Shown here piece by piece: positions 39,859-48,365 of a DNA stretch of 64,000 nucleotides (its first letter is position 1; every line of letters begins with the position of its first letter). Under the pieces are notes generated by a model. It had not been told where the DNA came from. It did no database searches and saw only the letters and a list, made by a program, of their open reading frames with translations. Origin of the DNA: Actinobacillus seminis (GTDB lineage: Bacteria; Pseudomonadota; Gammaproteobacteria; Enterobacterales; Pasteurellaceae); NCBI RefSeq assembly GCF_002263215.1, contig NZ_NLFK01000002.1:186001-250000 (forward strand). The letters run 5' to 3'. The translations under genes were made by a program, and so were the position numbers.

Positions 39859-39894
39859 TAAAAAACCCCCACCAAAGAATAGCGAGGGTTTTTG
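39859..39894 (-). terminator. ilv operon attenuator terminator
   Basis: On the minus strand, AACCCTCGC and GTGGGGGTT form a G-C-rich stem with two G-U pairs, followed by TTTTTT, between the leader peptide stop and ilvG. This is the expected place of the attenuator. Confidence 0.85.
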
Positions 39895-39915
39895 TTGATC
39901 GATTATCATCCGGAT

Positions 39916-39999
39916 TTATTCACTCATCAACACACCCCTCGCAGCGATAATAATCACTACGAGGTTAATAATGAGGCGGTCAAAAGCAGAAATAAACAT
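39916..39999 (-). CDS. ilvL: ilv operon leader peptide
   Basis: A 27-codon ORF opens at ATG 39997-39999 and stops at TAA 39916-39918, just before the attenuator. Its product contains six Ile, three Leu and three Val, including the run VVIII at residues 14-18. Stalling at these codons when charged branched-chain tRNAs are scarce would prevent the terminator from forming and let transcription reach ilvG. The peptide is too short for ORF callers and I found it by reading upstream of the terminator. Confidence 0.88.
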   Translation of the reverse strand: MFISAFDRLIINLVVIIIAARGVLMSE

Positions 40000-40020
40000 A
40001 AGAAATAAGATAATCGGTAT

Positions 40021-40026
40021 ATTATA
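40021..40026 (-). promoter_or_regulatory. probable -10 box of the ilv promoter
   Basis: TATAAT on the minus strand lies 22 bases upstream of the ilvL start codon. I do not see a convincing -35 element at the proper spacing, so this rests on the -10 and on position. The rest of the gap to the manA remnant is AT-rich with nothing else recognised. Confidence 0.5.
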
Positions 40027-40163
40027 TTTCTCTATTGATACCACATTTTTCGCTTAAAACAAAATGATTTTTGTGTTTTTACAAAAACGGTAACAGATCA
40101 AAAGCGGCATACTAAAAAAATTCATAAAATCGATGTTGTATTTCTGTCTTTACCCTCGCTTAA

Positions 40164-40736
40164 GGCGCAATACCCCCAAAAACGCTTGAAAAAAATAACC
40201 AATTTTCCTTGGACAATCCGGATTATTGGGTGTTGTACTGCATGGAAAGCATGGAAATTTCCGAAGATAAATTGGATGCCGGGCTGGTTTGTTTTTATTT
40301 GTTTAATATTGTGCAGGTTAAACAAGGGGAAGGTATTTATCAAGATGCCGGCATTCCTCATGCCTATTTACGCGGTCAAAACATTGAATTGATGGCGTGT
40401 TCCGACAACGTTATTCGTGGCGGCTTAACGCCCAAACATGTGGATATTCCGGAACTGCTCAAAGTGGTTGATTGCCGTGAGATTATTCCGCAAATTATTC
40501 CGGCTGCGGATGCACAAAACGCTATCATGACCTATGAGACGCCGGCAGAAGATTTTGCTTTAAGCAATCTGCGTTATCAGCCTCAAGACAAGCTTGATTT
40601 ACACGCGCAAAGCGCCGAGATTTTATTGGTAATGGAAGGTTCACTAAAAATTCGCCAAAATCAGACCGCACTTGAATTAAAACAAGGCGAATCAGCGTTT
40701 ATTTGCGCTGATGGTGACTATCAGGCTATGCAGTAA
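40164..40736 (+). pseudogene. manA: mannose-6-phosphate isomerase, C-terminal remnant
   Basis: The reading frame LDNPDYWVLYCMESMEISEDKL through IPHAYLRGQNIELMACSDNVIRGGLTPK to GESAFICADGDYQAMQ matches the second half of ManA, which interconverts fructose-6-P and mannose-6-P. The frame has no start: an in-frame TAA lies at 40161-40163, and the usual N-terminal half with the zinc ligands is missing. The C-terminus also ends about 15 residues early, lacking the final arginine-containing strand. No other copy is visible. The catalytic domain cannot be complete. Confidence 0.88.
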
Positions 40737-40762
40737 TCGCAAAATTGCCTTAATTGCCTTTG

Positions 40763-40792
40763 ATCATGGTGGGTACGCTTGCCCATCATGAT
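40763..40792. repeat. inverted repeat between the manA remnant and rnhA
   Basis: ATCATGGTGGG (40763-40773) pairs with CCCATCATGAT (40782-40792) with one G-U pair, over an 8-base loop. It overlaps the last codons of rnhA. No T-run follows, so a terminator role is uncertain. Confidence 0.4.
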
Positions 40793-41256
40793 TCGGGAAG
40801 ATAGCCCGTATCCTGTAAAGTCGGATTTTCCGCCCCTCGTTTTGCTAACTGATCGCAAATTTCATTTTCGTGATGTCCATTATGTCCTTTCACCCACTGC
40901 CAATGAATATCATGGGGCAAAATGGCTTGATCCAATTGTTGCCATAAATCTTGGTTTTTTACCGCCTTGCCGCTACTTGCTTTCCAATTATTCCGCTTCC
41001 AATTGAAAATCCACCGCGTGATCCCGTTTTTCATATATTGACTATCGCTATGCACCGTCACTTCGCAGGCTTCGGTTAAGGTATTTAACGCCTCAATTAC
41101 CGCCAACAATTCCATTCGATTATTTGTAGTCAAAAAATACCCTTTTGAAATCTGTTTTTCATGCTGTTTATAGCGCAATAAAATGCCAATCCCGCCACAT
41201 CCCGGATTTCCCAAGCAAGAACCATCAGTAAAAATATCAATCTTTTTTCGTGTCAT
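40786..41256 (-). CDS. rnhA: ribonuclease HI
   Basis: RNase HI cleaves the RNA strand of RNA-DNA hybrids. The catalytic acids are visible: Asp in [14 protein letters not shown], Glu in [12 protein letters not shown], Asp in [14 protein letters not shown] and the C-terminal Asp in [10 protein letters not shown]. The 156 residues match the family. It diverges from dnaQ, as in many Gammaproteobacteria. Confidence 0.96.
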   Translation of the reverse strand: MTRKKIDIFTDGSCLGNPGCGGIGILLRYKQHEKQISKGYFLTTNNRMELLAVIEALNTLTEACEVTVHSDSQYMKNGITRWIFNWKRNNWKASSGKAVKNQDLWQQLDQAILPHDIHWQWVKGHNGHHENEICDQLAKRGAENPTLQDTGYLPES

Positions 41257-41332
41257 CTGTTGATTTTAACTATTCATTTCAATTAAATGAGGCGATAATA
41301 CCGCAAAATAAATGAAAGAGATAGCAAAACCC

Positions 41333-42094
41333 ATGAGCATTGAAATAAATCCGACGAGACAAATTATATTGGATACAGAAACCACAGGGATGAACCAATT
41401 CGGTGCCCACTACGAAGGACACTGTATTATTGAAATTGGCGCAGTGGAAATGATCAACCGACGTTATACCGGACGCAAATTGCATTTGTATATCAAACCG
41501 GATCGACCTGTGGATCCTGAAGCCGTTAAAGTGCATGGCATCACCGACGAAATGTTGGAAGATAAACCGGATTTTGCTGCGGTGGCGCAGGAATTCGTGC
41601 AATTTATTCAAGGTGCTGAATTGCTGATTCACAACGCCCCCTTCGACGTAGGCTTCATGGATTACGAGTTTGCCAAACATCATATTAATGTCAAAACCCA
41701 CGATATTTGTGTCGTCACGGATACGCTGCAAATGGCGCGTCAAATGTATCCCGGTAAACGTAATAGCTTAGATGCGCTTTGCGACCGTTTACATATTGAT
41801 AATAGTAAGCGTACATTGCACGGGGCGTTACTTGATGCGGAAATATTAGGTGATGTTTACTTGGCAATGACCGGCGGGCAAACCAGCTTATTTGATGATA
41901 ATGAAGCTGAGATGCCGCAAGCGGAATCCGAAGTCTATGAACAAAGTGCGGTCAGTTTTTCGTCGGATTTAGTGCGTTTAAAACCAAGCGAGGAAGAAGA
42001 AAAAGCCCATTTGGATTACCTCCAATTGATCAATAAAAAAAGCAATAATCAGTGTTTGTGGACAAAAAACCATGATGCTGAAAAAGTACATTAG
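41333..42094 (+). CDS. dnaQ: DNA polymerase III epsilon subunit
   Basis: The proofreading 3'-5' exonuclease of DNA polymerase III. ExoI is IILDTETTGMN near residue 10, ExoII is LIHNAPFDVGFMDYEF near 95, and ExoIII is HGALLDAEILGDVYLAMTGG near 160. The C-terminal tail links to the polymerase subunit. I chose ATG 41333 (MSIEINPTRQ), which leaves the short family-like lead; ATG 41312 in the same frame is an alternative, and neither has a clear ribosome-binding site. The tRNA-Asp genes follow. Confidence 0.94.
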   Translation: MSIEINPTRQIILDTETTGMNQFGAHYEGHCIIEIGAVEMINRRYTGRKLHLYIKPDRPVDPEAVKVHGITDEMLEDKPDFAAVAQEFVQFIQGAELLIHNAPFDVGFMDYEFAKHHINVKTHDICVVTDTLQMARQMYPGKRNSLDALCDRLHIDNSKRTLHGALLDAEILGDVYLAMTGGQTSLFDDNEAEMPQAESEVYEQSAVSFSSDLVRLKPSEEEEKAHLDYLQLINKKSNNQCLWTKNHDAEKVH

Positions 42095-42142
42095 CCAAAA
42101 TGCTTATGGATTAAGCAACTAACTGATAAAACATAAAAAAAA

Positions 42143-42171
42143 GTTGACGAACATCTCTTTCGCGATTATTA
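42143..42171 (+). promoter_or_regulatory. promoter of the tRNA-Asp pair
   Basis: TTGACG (about 42143-42148) and TATTAT (about 42166-42171) are separated by 17 bases, and the -10 ends 16 bases before the first tRNA. Confidence 0.75.
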
Positions 42172-42187
42172 TTTTCTCCACCTGTGC

Positions 42188-42264
42188 GGAGTGGTAGTTC
42201 AGCTGGTTAGAATACCTGCCTGTCACGCAGGGGGTCGCGGGTTCGAGTCCCGTCCATTCCGCCA
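42188..42264 (+). tRNA. tRNA-Asp (GTC), copy 1
   Basis: A 77-base tRNA ending in encoded CCA. The acceptor GGAGTGG pairs with CCATTCC, the anticodon loop CTGTCAC carries GTC at 42222-42224, and the T-arm is GCGGGTTCGAGTCCCG(T). Identity is aspartate. Confidence 0.98.
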
Positions 42265-42285
42265 ATTTCAATTTTACCTATATCC

Positions 42286-42362
42286 GGAGCGGTAGTTCAG
42301 CTGGTTAGAATACCTGCCTGTCACGCAGGGGGTCGCGGGTTCGAGTCCCGTCCGTTCCGCCA
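42286..42362 (+). tRNA. tRNA-Asp (GTC), copy 2
   Basis: A second 77-base tRNA-Asp, 21 bases after the first, with encoded CCA and GTC anticodon at 42320-42322. It differs from copy 1 only at the fifth acceptor pair (C-G instead of T-A), so the pairing is kept. Confidence 0.98.
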
Positions 42363-42470
42363 ATACACTATAAAATGTTGTAAGCCTTGTCAAAAAATAT
42401 ATATTTCAATAAATTAGCTATTTTTAAATGTTCGCCTTGTAAATCAAAATGTGCCTTTGTCATCGGTTGG

Positions 42471-42519
42471 TGTGATCTTCCATGTGATCTCCTAAAATTT
42501 TGAGAAAAAAAAGATCACA
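42471..42519. repeat. TGTGATCT repeat cluster downstream of tRNA-Asp
   Basis: TGTGATCT occurs at 42471-42478 and 42483-42490, and its complement AGATCACA at 42512-42519, so the second and third copies form a stem. TGTGA resembles a CRP half-site but the spacing is not that of a CRP site. The remainder of 42363-42710 is AT-rich, with an AGATTAA/TTAATCT inverted repeat at 42665-42690 just before the receptor remnant that could be an old operator. Confidence 0.35.
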
Positions 42520-42710
42520 AAGCCTCATTTAGATGATGTTGAAAAAATATGCTGTTAATTTGAAAGTAATACCCTTCCATCGATCTTTTTTTTAACGTAT
42601 TTATCCTTTGTAATTTCCTCATTTTTTATTTATTATTTTTCGTCACAAAATAAGATTTGTAATGAGATTAATTTTTATTAAAGTTAATCTTGCGATATTT
42701 GAGAGAAAAA

Positions 42711-45217
42711 ATGTATAAAAAGATGATGATTGCTTTATTAATATCCGGTTACATCAGTATTAATACCGCTCATGCACAGGGAACCGAAATACTTGATGAA
42801 ATCAGTGTTGAAACATCTCAACAAAATAAGTTATCGGGAAGTATTGCCGAAAAAACAATAAATTTAAGTGATAATGTTGTAGATAGAAAAAACTCGCCTT
42901 TCGTTCAGCCACATTGGGAAATGCCCTAGCCGGTGAACTCGGTATACACAGTAACCCTTTTGTCGGTGGTTCCAGCTCACCGATTATTCGTGGACAAGAG
43001 GGCGTAAGAATAAAAATATTACAAAACAGTTCGGATGTGGTTGATATGTCCACAATTTCACCGGATCATGCTATTGCAGCAGATTCTTTATTAGCCCAAC
43101 AAGTTGAAATTGTTCGAGGAACATCAACTTTACTTATGCGAGTGCCTCTCCGGCAGGTGTTATTAATGTTGTCGATAAACGGATCTTAACCGAAATGCCG
43201 AAAAACGGTTATGAGGGAGAAATCTATTCCCGTTTAGATAGAGCAAGTAAAGAGAAAGCCCTAACAGCAGGAGTAAGTCTTGCTTTAGGTAAAAACATCG
43301 CGTTGCGCTTAGAAAGGCTACAACGCCATTCTGATAATTACCATGTTCCCGCCATTAATTTGGGTGAAACATTGAATTATGTTCCCGACACCTATAACCG
43401 ATCTAAAGTCGGAACGATCGGTTTATCATTTATTGAAGATAATGGATATATCGGCGTTTCTTATAGCCGTCGTAAAGACCGATATGGTTTACCCGGTCAT
43501 AACTATATGCTGGATAGTTGTAGTACTCATATTTATGAGACAGACCAAAACTCTGTGATACCACGGAAATATCACATCTAATGGAAGACTCGGATATGAT
43601 TCGTACGATCCATTTCCATTGCGGTACGGATCATGATCTTAATAAACCGCACAGCCATGACAATGTCTATAGGCATAAACACGATCACAGCTCTCCCGGT
43701 CCATAGGTTGATATGGAAGCAAAACGGATCGATTTACAAGGGGAAATAAGACAACCGTTCAAAGGTATTGAACGAATGAAATTCAGTTTCGCTTGGGCAG
43801 ATTATTATCATGATGAAAAAGGAGACGGTAAGACTTATATCAGCGATAATGATCCTAAATACATTAAAGAAAGAAAAATAAAAGATGCTCAAGCATTATA
43901 TGGTAAACCACTGGCACGGTTTACCAATCGGGGATTTAACGGAAGAATTGAATTTCACCATCAGCCCATTGGTAACCTAACCGGCATCTGGGGCGCACAA
44001 TATCAAACACAAAAAACAAGGGTATCACGCATTGGACCGCCACCAATTTGGGAGATGTACCGACAACTATCGGCGAACGTGAAATAAGTGAACGTAATCC
44101 GTTAGTCAGCAATACGTCTAAACAATTCAGTCTTTTTGGCTTGGAACAGTTCAGTTACAAAAATTTTATCTTTGAGTTAGCCGGACGCTTTGAAAAGCAA
44201 CGAATTCCTGTTGATTACGATATGGATTTACTTAAAAAGTACACCCCTCCAGGTAGTGAGTACCCGGATTTATCAACCAATAAACAACAAGCGTTTTCTT
44301 ACTCGCTAACCGGTTTATGGAATTTCCATCCGGACTATTCTATTTCATTAAATCTATCACACAATGAACGATTACCTACAGCAAAAGAGCTGTATTATTA
44401 CGGTAAACACCTAGCGACAAACTCTTTTGAATATGGCAACCGTCATTTAAACAAAGAACGCTCAAATAATATTGAAATTACGCTGGAACATCTAAGTGAT
44501 AAATGGGAGTATAAATTAAGTATTTATCAAAATCGATTTAAAAACTATATTCACGCTGAAAACCTTTACCGTAGCGGAAATTTATATGTAAGACGCCATT
44601 TACAATCAAAAGCAAAATTTCAAGGAATTGAAGGAGAAATAAGTTATCACTTTACGCCAAATCATCAAATGACATTATTTGGTGATTATGTTCGTGGAAA
44701 ATTATTTGATTTACCTAAAATTTTCGGTGATAAAATTTATCGTGAACAATGTTTCACAAATGAATGGAATGAAGAAGAATGTGACTACGAAATGGTTGGT
44801 AGAGAACAGATAGATCGCCCGAATCGTAATGCACCTCGAGTTCCACCGGCAAGAATAGGATTGAGATTGAACAGCCAATTTAATTCCTCGTGGTCAGGTT
44901 TTATAGAATACACCCGAGTATTTAAACAAGATAAAATCTCCAAATCCTTATTCACCAGAGAAAAAGATGATGATCGACCGGATAAAGTTGCCGGAAACAC
45001 ATTAGATAAAATTGATATTTATGAACAAAAAACCAAAGGCTATCACCTCCTCAATCTCGGCATTGATTATGTGAATAAATATAAAGAAGTGAACTATAAA
45101 ATCTCCTTACAAGCCAACAATTTGCTCAATGAGAAAATATATATTCACAACTCATTTCTGCCTTATGTCCTACAAATGGGAAGAAATTTTATTTTGGGAC
45201 TTGATGTACAATTCTAA
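42711..45217 (+). pseudogene. ZnuD-like TonB-dependent receptor, multiply broken
   Basis: Segments of one receptor are spread over three frames. The start is MYKKMMIALLISGYISINTAHAQ, a signal peptide. The plug contains FVGGSSSPIIRGQEGVRIKI, and the barrel ends in GLDVQF with the terminal phenylalanine. A His-rich loop at about 43600-43700 (HSHDNVYRHKHDHSSPGP) resembles the zinc-capture loop of ZnuD. Breaks seen: a missing T near 42905, a missing T near 43135, a frameshift near 43575, a TGG-to-TAG stop at 43704-43706, and a frameshift near 44043. The number of breaks argues for real decay rather than sequencing error. The role would have been zinc or metal-chelate uptake. Confidence 0.88.
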
Positions 45218-45236
45218 TCAAATCTAATCAAAGTGT

Positions 45237-45270
45237 AAAAAGAGTTGGTAACCAAACCAACTCTTTTTTT
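45237..45270 (+). terminator. terminator of the receptor remnant
   Basis: AGAGTTGGT (45241-45249) and ACCAACTCT form a 9-base stem with a 6-base loop followed by T8. Confidence 0.88.
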
Positions 45271-45719
45271 TCACCTTAATGCGAAAAAAGTTTTTTCAAA
45301 AAACACAGAGTGCATTTTCCGCTTGTATAGATACGTCTTCTCATATTTGAAAAGAGTATGAAGAAGCTCAAACTATTGAATAGCTCAACAGTCGGTTTGA
45401 TAAAAAAGCAAAATAATCTCCCCAACCGCAATTCAGGAACTGCCCGTTTTCCAAAACCTAAAAAAATCGGTGGTAATTGCCATCGATTCAGACCAATGAC
45501 CCCGCCCCACTATTTTTACAATCAATAAAAAATAGTGGAGTTGTTTTGTATTTGATAGCTTGTAAACCAATATTCTTACCCTACTAATTTTAGAACGCCC
45601 ATTCCGAGTATATTCCCTTATCCAAGCCATAAAACAATATAAAATAGTCCGGATAACAAGAGTTATCTTCTTGATATTTTGGGCAATACTTGCCAAAAAG
45701 CATTGCATTTGAACTTTGC

Positions 45720-45872
45720 TTAATCCTCTACAACCGCTTGCCGCACAATATCACGAATAAATTCAAACTCAATCGCTTTATCGATTTTACGGACAAGGCG
45801 GTCTTTAGGTACGAGCTGTTCAAGACTTATCCTCTTGAACTCATATTGAGGGGATTGGGTATTTTTGACCAT
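45720..45872 (-). mobile_element. N-terminal fragment of an IS1182-like transposase
   Basis: A 50-codon minus-strand ORF starts MVKNTQSPQYEFKRISLEQL and continues VPKDRLVRKIDKAIEFEFIRD before a stop. The SLEQLVPxDHLVRKID pattern is the conserved opening of IS1182-type transposases (DUF772). The catalytic part is missing and no terminal inverted repeats are visible. From 45271 to 45719 I see no other gene; several short open frames there are not family-like. Confidence 0.6.
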
Positions 45873-45946
45873 AAGTATTTCCTCTGTTTGATATGCTTAT
45901 TAGATCAAACCTCCAGATAAATGTCTAAAGGTTTGTCAGCGGTCTG

Positions 45947-45970
45947 ACCGCACTTGAGTGCGGTTTTTTA
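45947..45970 (+). terminator. uptake-signal hairpin terminator
   Basis: ACCGCAC-TTGA-GTGCGGT forms a 7-base stem with a 4-base loop followed by T6. It consists of two opposed uptake-signal cores. No intact gene lies immediately upstream on this strand, so it may be a leftover of lost sequence. Confidence 0.65.
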
Positions 45971-46011
45971 TATCTTTTGCAAATCGTTGATGCAATAAAA
46001 GACGGTCAAAC

Positions 46012-46042
46012 AAAAACTGCATCCCAGATGAGATGCAGTTAA
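46012..46042 (-). terminator. terminator of raiA
   Basis: On the minus strand AACTGCATC and GATGCAGTT form a 9-base stem with a loop of about eight bases, followed by TTTTG, 23 bases after the raiA stop. Confidence 0.8.
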
Positions 46043-46064
46043 ATTTGTCATGTAAAAGGTTAAA

Positions 46065-46388
46065 TTATTCTTGGAAAGAGTCTTTTAAACGTGCATCAGC
46101 GCGCCGAGATTCTCCTTTATGCTGTAATTTATTTAATTGTTTTTCCAATTTTTCTTCTACTTCATTAATCGCTTTATACATATCTTCAGACTCGCTGCCG
46201 GCAAATAAATCACCAACCGGAGTACCAATAGACGCTTCAACGGAAAATCCTTTTGGAATTTTATTTAAAATGAAGTGTGGATTAATCAGTTGAGTTTGCC
46301 ATTTACCTAATTTAGCAAGTCTTTCTTCAATATGAGCGCGAATTGCCGGGGTGATTTCCATTTGTTTACTTGTAATGTTTAGAGTCAT
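46065..46388 (-). CDS. raiA: ribosome-associated inhibitor RaiA (HPF family)
   Basis: A 107-residue ribosome hibernation or stress factor that binds the 30S decoding region. The start ATG 46386-46388 gives [30 protein letters not shown], typical of RaiA/YfiA; the open frame extends 29 codons further without support. The C-terminal helix is [26 protein letters not shown] ribosome-binding site precedes the ATG. It stands alone with its own terminator. Short HPF is the alternative name within the same family. Confidence 0.92.
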   Translation of the reverse strand: MTLNITSKQMEITPAIRAHIEERLAKLGKWQTQLINPHFILNKIPKGFSVEASIGTPVGDLFAGSESEDMYKAINEVEEKLEKQLNKLQHKGESRRADARLKDSFQE

Positions 46389-46646
46389 AGCATTTACCTC
46401 TTTGTTTATGATGAGTATTTCTACTCTAGTGAAAATCCTTAATGACAAGATAGACTTCTTGGATAAAGTTTTCAAGAGGAGATTGGGGAAATTAACAAGA
46501 AATGTTTGAAAATATGATCAAAGTAGTAAATTTAGAAAAAGTTGCTTTTCTTTTATGGTGAAATTGATATGATAGGGAAGTTTTAGGGATCTCATTTGGC
46601 GGATTTCTTCCACTTCCCCTCATCATTAAATCTGAATTTTTGCGCA

Positions 46647-48353
46647 CTAACCGCCGATCACGGCATAACTAATTTGCTCAATCAAGTGTTTATAAGTACT
46701 GCTTCCATCACTGTTATTGACTTTAATTTCAATAATAGTCGCTTCTTTACGCAATAAGGCTTGTTTAAACACCGAACTCAAATCTGCCCACGTATAAGGG
46801 CGTGCATACTTGAGGTCAAACATGGAGGCAACGTGGGAAAATTCCATATTGTGTGGCATACGGTAGAATCTCTCTTTCACTTCCTTATCCACCGATAAAA
46901 TATCGAAAATCGCGCCACCGTTATTATTAATAACAAATAGGATCATAGGCTGACTGACTTTTTTCAATAATGCCAAGGAGTTCAAATCATACAGCGCGGA
47001 AGTATCGCCAATCATTGCAATCAACGGTTGCATCGAACCTACGCTTATCCCCGCGGCAGTCGCTAATAATCCGTCAATTCCGCTGGCGCCGCGATTAGTA
47101 TAAACTTGTGTCCCCTCCGGCAATTTGGTTAACGCATCCACTAAGCGCACAAATAAACTGTTGCCTAAAAATAAATTACCGCCATGTTGCATTAAGCGCC
47201 CCACTTGATGTGCCAACGACGCTTCGTTTAAATTCGATCCTACTTGATCTTCAATAAATGTAGCGCAAAAACCAGATAAGGCTAGAGGCTCTAACAACCA
47301 AGGTTTTTGACGAAGTGGTGGATGGGCACGTAGCCAATGATGCACTTTGGCGTTAAATCGTGTGTGTGAATGATGATACGGATCCACCGCATTTTGACTT
47401 TCTTCCACAATCCAATATTCATTTTTAAATTCGCTCAAGAATTGGTTAATGCGTTTACTAATAAACCGCGCTCCCAATTGAATAACGATATCCGCCTGCA
47501 ACAATTTTTGTTTTACGGTTTGATTTGCTAACCAAACATCCGCATAAGGTAAAATTGGTTCGACCATGGATTGGATATCAGTCACCAAAATCCAGCCCAT
47601 GGTTTCCGCCCAAGCATGAATACCCATAGCTTGTTCCGGCGGCAATTTACCAACGACCACTACACCTTTTTTGGTACGCCAGTAATCCCAATTTTCATGC
47701 ATTAACACTTCGCGCTGCAATACTTGATGATCCACCCAAGTTTTATGTTGCGTAAACCAACGCTGAATATTAGCAAGCCAAGGATGCAAATCAATTTCCT
47801 CCGCCTTGGCTTCATATAACGGTTCAGCAAAAGGCACATTAATATGCACCACACCCGCGCGACATTGCTGCTGATAACAGGCTTGATCCAACACGGAAAT
47901 CAACCAATTAGTGGAAAAATCCGCGCTCGGACGAGGTAAGTTGACATTCGCAATCGGATAATCAGCAAACATATTTTGCTGCAAAATTGCTTGATTAGCA
48001 CCGCATTCCCATAATTCCGGCGGTCGATCGGCGGTTAAAATGACTAAATTCACGCCCGTTTGTCGAGCTTCTACTACCGCCGGATATAAATTGGCGACAG
48101 CACTACCGGAAGTTACAATTACAGCCACGGTAGTTCGCGTCGATTTTGCTAATCCAAGGGCAAAAAAACCAAGACCGCGTTCGTCAAAATGGGTGTGGCA
48201 ACTTGCTCGTCCCGCCTCTTGCAAGCGTCCGGCTTCAAGGGTCAACGGAGTCGAGCGCGATCCCGGAGCAATACAAAAGTGGTGAATACCTCGATGAACC
48301 AAGGTTTCTAAAATCACTTTTGACCAACAACGATTAAATACGCTAACTGACAT
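46647..48353 (-). CDS. menD: MenD (SEPHCHC synthase)
   Basis: MenD joins 2-oxoglutarate to isochorismate with loss of CO2, a TPP-dependent step in menaquinone synthesis. The 568 residues include HFCIAPGSRSTPLTLEAG near residue 25, THFDERGLGFFALGLAKST near 55 with the catalytic glutamate, and the TPP motif AMIGDTSALYDLNSL near 440. It follows menF by 12 bases, so they form an operon. Menaquinone serves anaerobic respiration. Confidence 0.96.
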   Translation of the reverse strand: MSVSVFNRCWSKVILETLVHRGIHHFCIAPGSRSTPLTLEAGRLQEAGRASCHTHFDERGLGFFALGLAKSTRTTVAVIVTSGSAVANLYPAVVEARQTGVNLVILTADRPPELWECGANQAILQQNMFADYPIANVNLPRPSADFSTNWLISVLDQACYQQQCRAGVVHINVPFAEPLYEAKAEEIDLHPWLANIQRWFTQHKTWVDHQVLQREVLMHENWDYWRTKKGVVVVGKLPPEQAMGIHAWAETMGWILVTDIQSMVEPILPYADVWLANQTVKQKLLQADIVIQLGARFISKRINQFLSEFKNEYWIVEESQNAVDPYHHSHTRFNAKVHHWLRAHPPLRQKPWLLEPLALSGFCATFIEDQVGSNLNEASLAHQVGRLMQHGGNLFLGNSLFVRLVDALTKLPEGTQVYTNRGASGIDGLLATAAGISVGSMQPLIAMIGDTSALYDLNSLALLKKVSQPMILFVINNNGGAIFDILSVDKEVKERFYRMPHNMEFSHVASMFDLKYARPYTWADLSSVFKQALLRKEATIIEIKVNNSDGSSTYKHLIEQISYAVIGG

Positions 48354-48365
48354 ACTATTCTCCGT

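Noticed and set aside
42471-42519. CRP binding site after the tRNA-Asp genes
   Set aside because: TGTGA half-sites are present but not at the 6-base spacing needed for a CRP palindrome.
45433-45708. Minus-strand 91-codon ORF in the gap after the receptor remnant
   Set aside because: Composition is not protein-like, no ribosome-binding site, and it lies in a decayed zone next to a transposase stub.
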